Shown: positions 1 to 3,998 of the stretch, in pieces
Numbering within the stretch: the first letter of the stretch is position 1
How the letters are laid out: each line of letters starts with the position of its first letter
Origin: DATDVD01 sp035290065
GTDB lineage: Bacteria > Pseudomonadota > Gammaproteobacteria > Coxiellales > Coxiellaceae
Assembly: GCA_035290065.1 (NCBI GenBank)
Contig: DATDVD010000134.1
Span: 1 to 6,793, forward strand
Direction: 5' to 3'
Length of the DNA: 6,793 bases
Made by a program: the position numbers and the translations under genes
Notes under the pieces: generated by a model
Seen by the model: only the letters and a program-made list of their open reading frames with translations
Told to the model about the DNA's origin: nothing
The model's database searches: none

Positions 1-14
1 TAATCTTGAACAGA

Positions 15-38
15 ATTTTGGGTAGGATTTTGGGTAGG
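15..38. repeat. 12-bp tandem repeat
   Basis: ATTTTGGGTAGG occurs twice back to back (15-26 and 27-38), and a diverged third copy GGTTTTGGGCAG follows (39-50) and runs into the palindrome. No coding region is visible in 1-81. Confidence 0.6.
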
Positions 39-68
39 GGTTTTGGGCAGACCACGGTCTGCTCCTAC
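34..68. repeat. Nested inverted repeat downstream of pepN
   Basis: Inner arms GCAGACC (47-53) and GGTCTGC (56-62) are separated by two bases, and outer arms GTAGG (34-38) and CCTAC (64-68) flank them. In the pepN transcript this gives a strong hairpin shortly after the TAA. It is followed by CCCAAAACCCC rather than a U-tract, so it is not a classic intrinsic terminator. It may protect the mRNA 3' end or be a REP/MITE-like dispersed palindrome. The structure is seen directly; the role is inferred. Confidence 0.5.
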
Positions 69-81
69 GGGGAGGGGAGAA

Positions 82-2691
82 TTATGCTTCTTCTAATCCT
101 TTTCCTACTACCTCAAACACATCTTTTGATAAGCTTTGGGCTCGCTTAATTTCTTTAAGGGCTTCTTTCATCAAGGTTTGTGTTTTGGGAGGGAAACGTT
201 TCCATTGAATTAACGGAGCTACTAGACGGGCAGCTACGTGGGGGTTTTTGGCATCTACGTGTAAAACTTGCTCAGCTAAAAATTGATAACCAACACCACT
301 TGGCTCATGAAAACACGGCACATTTTGAGAAAACGCACCGATTAAGGCACGCACTTTATTGGGATTGTTAATGTTAAATGCGGGATGATTTAACAACGAT
401 TTAACTTGCGTCAGCGTATTCGGCAACGGCGCTAATGCTTGAATACTAAACCATTTATCCATCACCAACGTTTCAGTCTGATACGTATGATAAAAAACCT
501 CCAATGCTTTTTGGCGTTCGTGAGAATCATGATAATTGAGGGCAACCAAAGCACCCATTTTATCCGTCATATTATCCGCTGCTTCCAATTGCTGGCATGC
601 TAACGCTCGATAATAGTCATTGGCTTGCAGCAAATAAAACAGGGCATTATTACGAACCGAACGTTTTCCCATATTAAGCGTGCTATACACATACGTGCCT
701 TTTAAGGTATGTTTTTGATACGTGTTCAACCAATCCTGCTCCAGCGCTTTTGCTAATTTTTTTACAACTCCCGACTGAACGGCCACGATGGCCGATACAT
801 CCGCTACTTTCATCGACAAAATTAAATCATTCATTTCAGGCAATAACAGCAGTTTTGCCAGTAAATTAGGGTCAATATCGTTATCATGCACTAAAGATTG
901 AAATAAATAAGTAAAGGATAATTGATATTCAAACGCTTGTTTTTTCTGATATTCCTCAATCCACGCTAATAAATATTTTTTTGTAAATTTTTGTTGAGAT
1001 TCCCAGCGCACAAAGGAATCTTGGCTATGTTGAATCAAACATTTTAATTCATCCTCGGTAGAAGGATAATGCACTATAACTGGCGCTGAAAAATCTTCCA
1101 ATAAAGAAGGAACCGGTGACTCTGCAATATTATCAAATGTAAAGGATTCCTGGGCTTTACGGAGGCTTAACACGCGGGGTGCCATAATTACCTGCCCTTG
1201 ATCATTTAAGAGACTCATAGCGAAAGGAATATGCAGCGGCTTTTTATCTTTTTGATCGGCGGTAGAAATGGTTTTCTGTTCTATGTTTACTGTATAAGTT
1301 TTCTTAATGGCATCATATGTAGTTTTAATCGTTAGCTCTGGTGTTCCACTTTGATCATACCATAAACGGAAATGACTCAAATCAACACCGGATGATTCCT
1401 CCATGGCGGAAATAAATTCTTCAGTTGTCACTGCTTGTCCATCGTATTTGTCAAAATAATACTCTAACGCTTGGGAGAAAACTGGTTTTCCCAACAGCGT
1501 CTGAACCATGCGAATTACTTCACAACCTTTCTCATACACGGTCATCGTATAAAAATTATTAATTTCGATGTACGATTTTGGGCGAATAGGATGCGACATT
1601 GGCCCACTGTCTTCCGGAAATTGCCGCACGCGAATATCGTGTGCTAAATTAATACGAACCAATCCGTGGGATGTCATATCTCCAGAAAATGCTTGCTCTC
1701 GAAAGGTAGTTAACCCTTCCTTAAGTGTAATTTCAAACCATTCCCGAACCGTTACACGATTCCCAGACCAATTATGAAAATATTCATGTCCTACCACGCG
1801 TTCAATATTCATATAATCAAAATCTGTGGCCGTTTCTTGTTTCGCCAATACATATTTAGTATTAAAAATATTAAGTCCTTTGTTTTCCATAGCACCGGCA
1901 TTAAAATCATCCACAGCAACAATCATGTATTGATCTAACTCATATTCACGATGATACGTTTTTTCATCCCACTCCATCGCTCGTTTTAATGATTGCAACG
2001 CATAACCCGCCTGATCTTTTTTACCTTTTTCCACATACACAAAACAACGAATGCGTCGACCGGAGGGTGTAACATGCACGTCTTCAATCACATCCAAATT
2101 GCCTGCAACCAAAGCAAATAAATAACACGGTTTTAACGAAGGGTCTTCCCATAACACAAATCGTTTTCCATTGGATAACCGTTCTTCGTCAATAAGATTG
2201 CCATTGGCCAATAGATGCGGATAACGGTTAGGGTCAGCAGTAATACCCACTTTAAAATGCGATAACACATCAGGACGATCCAGAAAATAAGTAATTCGAC
2301 GAAATCCCTCTGCTTCACAGTGCGTGCAAAAATTATCTCCCGATACATATAATCCACTTAATTGAGTATTAGTCTTTGGATTAATTTGTACAACGGTTTC
2401 TAAGCGAAATTGATCTGGCACATCCGTTATCGTAAGAAAATGATCATCCACTTTATACTGAAGTTTATGAAGCATTTTTCCATCTAAAATAACTTTTTGC
2501 AATACCAGTTCTTCTCCATTCAGCTGTAAAGGTGCATTCAATTCGGTAGAACCAGGATTGCGCACAATATCCAGAATGCTTTTAACGTGCGTTTGAGTTT
2601 CATGTAAATCAAAATGTAAATGCACACTTTTAATTAAAAAATGGGATGACCGATATTCTTTTAAATAAATTGTTTTATGTGCTCTACTCAT
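82..2691 (-). CDS. pepN: Aminopeptidase N, M1 family zinc metallopeptidase
   Basis: Broad-specificity cytosolic aminopeptidase that removes N-terminal residues from peptides in the last steps of protein turnover. Numbering from the ATG at 2691 gives 869 residues, close to E. coli PepN (870). The M1 hallmarks are in order: Glu126 in a CEAEGFRRITYFLDRPDV-like block (substrate N-terminus binding), the exopeptidase motif GAMEN at 266-270, the zinc site HEYFH at 302-306 with catalytic Glu303, the third zinc ligand Glu325 in LKEGLT, and Tyr386 in VYEKG (transition-state stabiliser). Their spacing matches E. coli. The C-terminal half is a long helical region and appears intact. An in-frame ATG five codons upstream (2706) is possible. 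I prefer 2691 because it overlaps the nhaA stop as ATGA, has a G-rich Shine-Dalgarno eight bases upstream, and aligns with the E. coli N-terminus. No signal peptide is seen, consistent with a cytosolic enzyme. The second gene of an nhaA-pepN unit. The function is secure; only the start is uncertain. Confidence 0.97.
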   Translation of the reverse strand: MSRAHKTIYLKEYRSSHFLIKSVHLHFDLHETQTHVKSILDIVRNPGSTELNAPLQLNGEELVLQKVILDGKMLHKLQYKVDDHFLTITDVPDQFRLETVVQINPKTNTQLSGLYVSGDNFCTHCEAEGFRRITYFLDRPDVLSHFKVGITADPNRYPHLLANGNLIDEERLSNGKRFVLWEDPSLKPCYLFALVAGNLDVIEDVHVTPSGRRIRCFVYVEKGKKDQAGYALQSLKRAMEWDEKTYHREYELDQYMIVAVDDFNAGAMENKGLNIFNTKYVLAKQETATDFDYMNIERVVGHEYFHNWSGNRVTVREWFEITLKEGLTTFREQAFSGDMTSHGLVRINLAHDIRVRQFPEDSGPMSHPIRPKSYIEINNFYTMTVYEKGCEVIRMVQTLLGKPVFSQALEYYFDKYDGQAVTTEEFISAMEESSGVDLSHFRLWYDQSGTPELTIKTTYDAIKKTYTVNIEQKTISTADQKDKKPLHIPFAMSLLNDQGQVIMAPRVLSLRKAQESFTFDNIAESPVPSLLEDFSAPVIVHYPSTEDELKCLIQHSQDSFVRWESQQKFTKKYLLAWIEEYQKKQAFEYQLSFTYLFQSLVHDNDIDPNLLAKLLLLPEMNDLILSMKVADVSAIVAVQSGVVKKLAKALEQDWLNTYQKHTLKGTYVYSTLNMGKRSVRNNALFYLLQANDYYRALACQQLEAADNMTDKMGALVALNYHDSHERQKALEVFYHTYQTETLVMDKWFSIQALAPLPNTLTQVKSLLNHPAFNINNPNKVRALIGAFSQNVPCFHEPSGVGYQFLAEQVLHVDAKNPHVAARLVAPLIQWKRFPPKTQTLMKEALKEIKRAQSLSKDVFEVVGKGLEEA

Positions 2692-2704
2692 TCTGATCGC
2701 CCCC
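2688..2704 (-). promoter_or_regulatory. nhaA stop / pepN start ATGA overlap with G-rich ribosome site
   Basis: The nhaA stop TGA (2688-2690) overlaps the pepN ATG (2689-2691) as ATGA. A GGGGG run (2700-2704) lies eight bases upstream inside the nhaA coding end and can act as a weak Shine-Dalgarno. The arrangement is typical of termination-reinitiation coupling and decides the pepN start against the ATG at 2706, which is preceded only by a weak GGG. Confidence 0.7.
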
Positions 2705-3866
2705 ATCGTAAAAACCCATAGCCCAAAATACCGGATACTAAAGACCCACTCATAATTCCCATTCGTACCAGGGCGCCATGCTCTACATTGTCATATCCAA
2801 ATGCCAAACCACCAATAAACAAACTCATGGTAAATCCAATGCCCGCTACTAAACTCACACCGTAAATATCTTTCCAGGTCGTATTATGCGGCATCGGCGC
2901 TAATTTGTTTTTAACCATCAACCAGGTTGTTCCGAAAATGCCTATTTGTTTACCCACCAATAATCCTAACGCAATGCCCAAAGGAATCGAATGAAGAAAA
3001 TAATTCCACGAGATGCCTTCAAAGGAAATGCCTGTATTGGCAAACGCAAAAATAGGCAAGACTAAAAAAGCTACCCACGGCAATAATCCTTGTTCCAAAT
3101 CTCGCAGCGGTGAAATGGACGCATCGTTTCGCTTACGAATGGGAATGGCAAAAGCTAAAATAATACCAGCCAGTGTAGCGTGCACTCCCGAATTCAGCAC
3201 ACAAGCCCACAATCCTAATCCCACTAAAAAATAGGGGGCACGTCGTATCACATTAAATCGATTGAGCAACACTAATACCAATACTAAGAGGGCAGATACC
3301 GCCAATAACGGCGCTGAAATCTCCGCCGTATAAAAGACTGCAATCACAATAATGGCCCCAATATCATCAAAAATAGCCACCGCCGTTAAAAATAACTTTA
3401 AAGACAACGGTATTCGATCACCTAAGCAAGCCAAAACTGCCAGTGCAAATGCAATATCCGTAGGCGTGGGAATAGCCCATCCTCGCAATGCCACCGGATT
3501 ATGATAATTAAAAGCAATATAAATAAGAGCCGGTATTGCCATTCCACCCACGGCCACCACCGCCGGCAACAAAACATTGGGCAGGCCTTTTAACTCTCCT
3601 TCGAGCATTTCGCGCTTTATCTCTAATCCCACCATCATAAAAAAAACTACCATTAACCCTTCATTCACCCACAGCAAAAGCGGTTTTGAAATAGACCAAT
3701 GGCTGAGCTGCACCGTAAAGGGCATGGAAAAAAGTGCTTCGTAATAAGGCCTGAGACTCGTATTATCCACCACCAATGCCACAATCGTTGTGACAAACAA
3801 CAACCATCCCCCTATCGCTTCCGTAGTCATAAAGCGGCGAACGGTTCTAATACGAAAAAGAGACAT
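2688..3866 (-). CDS. nhaA: Na+/H+ antiporter NhaA
   Basis: Inner-membrane electrogenic antiporter that expels Na+ (or Li+) in exchange for protons, used in salt and alkaline-pH homeostasis. It has 392 residues (E. coli 388) and about twelve hydrophobic segments over the whole length. Diagnostic residues are present. The ion-binding aspartates are Asp167-Asp168 in AIFDDIGAI (E. coli Asp163-164). The unwound-helix motif TPTDIAFALAVLA is at 134-146, with Thr136-Asp137 equivalent to Thr132-Asp133. His229 lies in SGVHATLAG (E. coli His225, implicated in pH response). Lys306 lies in GKQIGIF (E. coli Lys300). The LEIKRE loop is at 81-86, and the conserved AGIGFTMSLF is at 341-350. The ATG at 3866 is supported by AAGGA six bases upstream and by an N-terminus of normal length. 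The stop overlaps the pepN start by ATGA. The gene looks complete and functional. Its own promoter is proposed at 3899-3927. Confidence 0.97.
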   Translation of the reverse strand: MSLFRIRTVRRFMTTEAIGGWLLFVTTIVALVVDNTSLRPYYEALFSMPFTVQLSHWSISKPLLLWVNEGLMVVFFMMVGLEIKREMLEGELKGLPNVLLPAVVAVGGMAIPALIYIAFNYHNPVALRGWAIPTPTDIAFALAVLACLGDRIPLSLKLFLTAVAIFDDIGAIIVIAVFYTAEISAPLLAVSALLVLVLVLLNRFNVIRRAPYFLVGLGLWACVLNSGVHATLAGIILAFAIPIRKRNDASISPLRDLEQGLLPWVAFLVLPIFAFANTGISFEGISWNYFLHSIPLGIALGLLVGKQIGIFGTTWLMVKNKLAPMPHNTTWKDIYGVSLVAGIGFTMSLFIGGLAFGYDNVEHGALVRMGIMSGSLVSGILGYGFLRWGRSE

Positions 3867-3872
3867 TGAGGT

Positions 3873-3877
3873 TCCTT
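3873..3877 (-). promoter_or_regulatory. Shine-Dalgarno of nhaA
   Basis: AAGGA on the minus strand, six bases before the ATG at 3866. It fixes the nhaA start in preference to later internal Met codons. Confidence 0.7.
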
Positions 3878-3898
3878 GTAAGAATTTTTCCGAGCCCT

Positions 3899-3927
3899 AT
3901 TCTAATATAGACCACACCCCCCGTCAC
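3899..3927 (-). promoter_or_regulatory. Putative sigma70 promoter of nhaA-pepN
   Basis: Read on the minus strand, GTGACG (3922-3927, four of six to the -35 consensus) is followed after exactly 17 bp by TAGAAT (3899-3904, five of six to the -10 consensus). Transcription would start near 3892, giving a short leader of about 26 nt. That leaves no room for a structured riboswitch. The spacer is unusually G-rich on the transcribed-sense strand. The rest of the 132-bp gap (3867-3998) shows a T-rich tract straight after the ankyrin stop and a short hairpin (CGGTTTG/CAATCCG), but no convincing terminator. Read-through from the ankyrin gene therefore cannot be excluded. Confidence 0.45.
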
Positions 3928-3998
3928 CCCGTAGCAACCTCGGATTGAGACAAACCGAAAATCCAGGCTACAATTTTTATTTCTAAAAAAAGAAAAAA

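Noticed and set aside
180..3234. Short open frames overlapping pepN and nhaA in other frames (180-371, 1568-1777 and 3013-3234 plus; 2133-2357 minus)
   Set aside because: Each lies wholly inside a conserved gene whose residues are recognisable, and the translations look like no known protein.
3960..3998. Intrinsic terminator after the ankyrin gene
   Set aside because: A T-rich tract follows the stop, but no GC stem precedes it. The only pairing is a weak AT-only stem, and the CGGTTTG/CAATCCG hairpin farther on is not followed by T's.
3867..3998. Ion-sensing riboswitch upstream of nhaA
   Set aside because: The proposed leader is only about 26 nt, and no conserved multi-stem structure can be drawn in the remaining gap.
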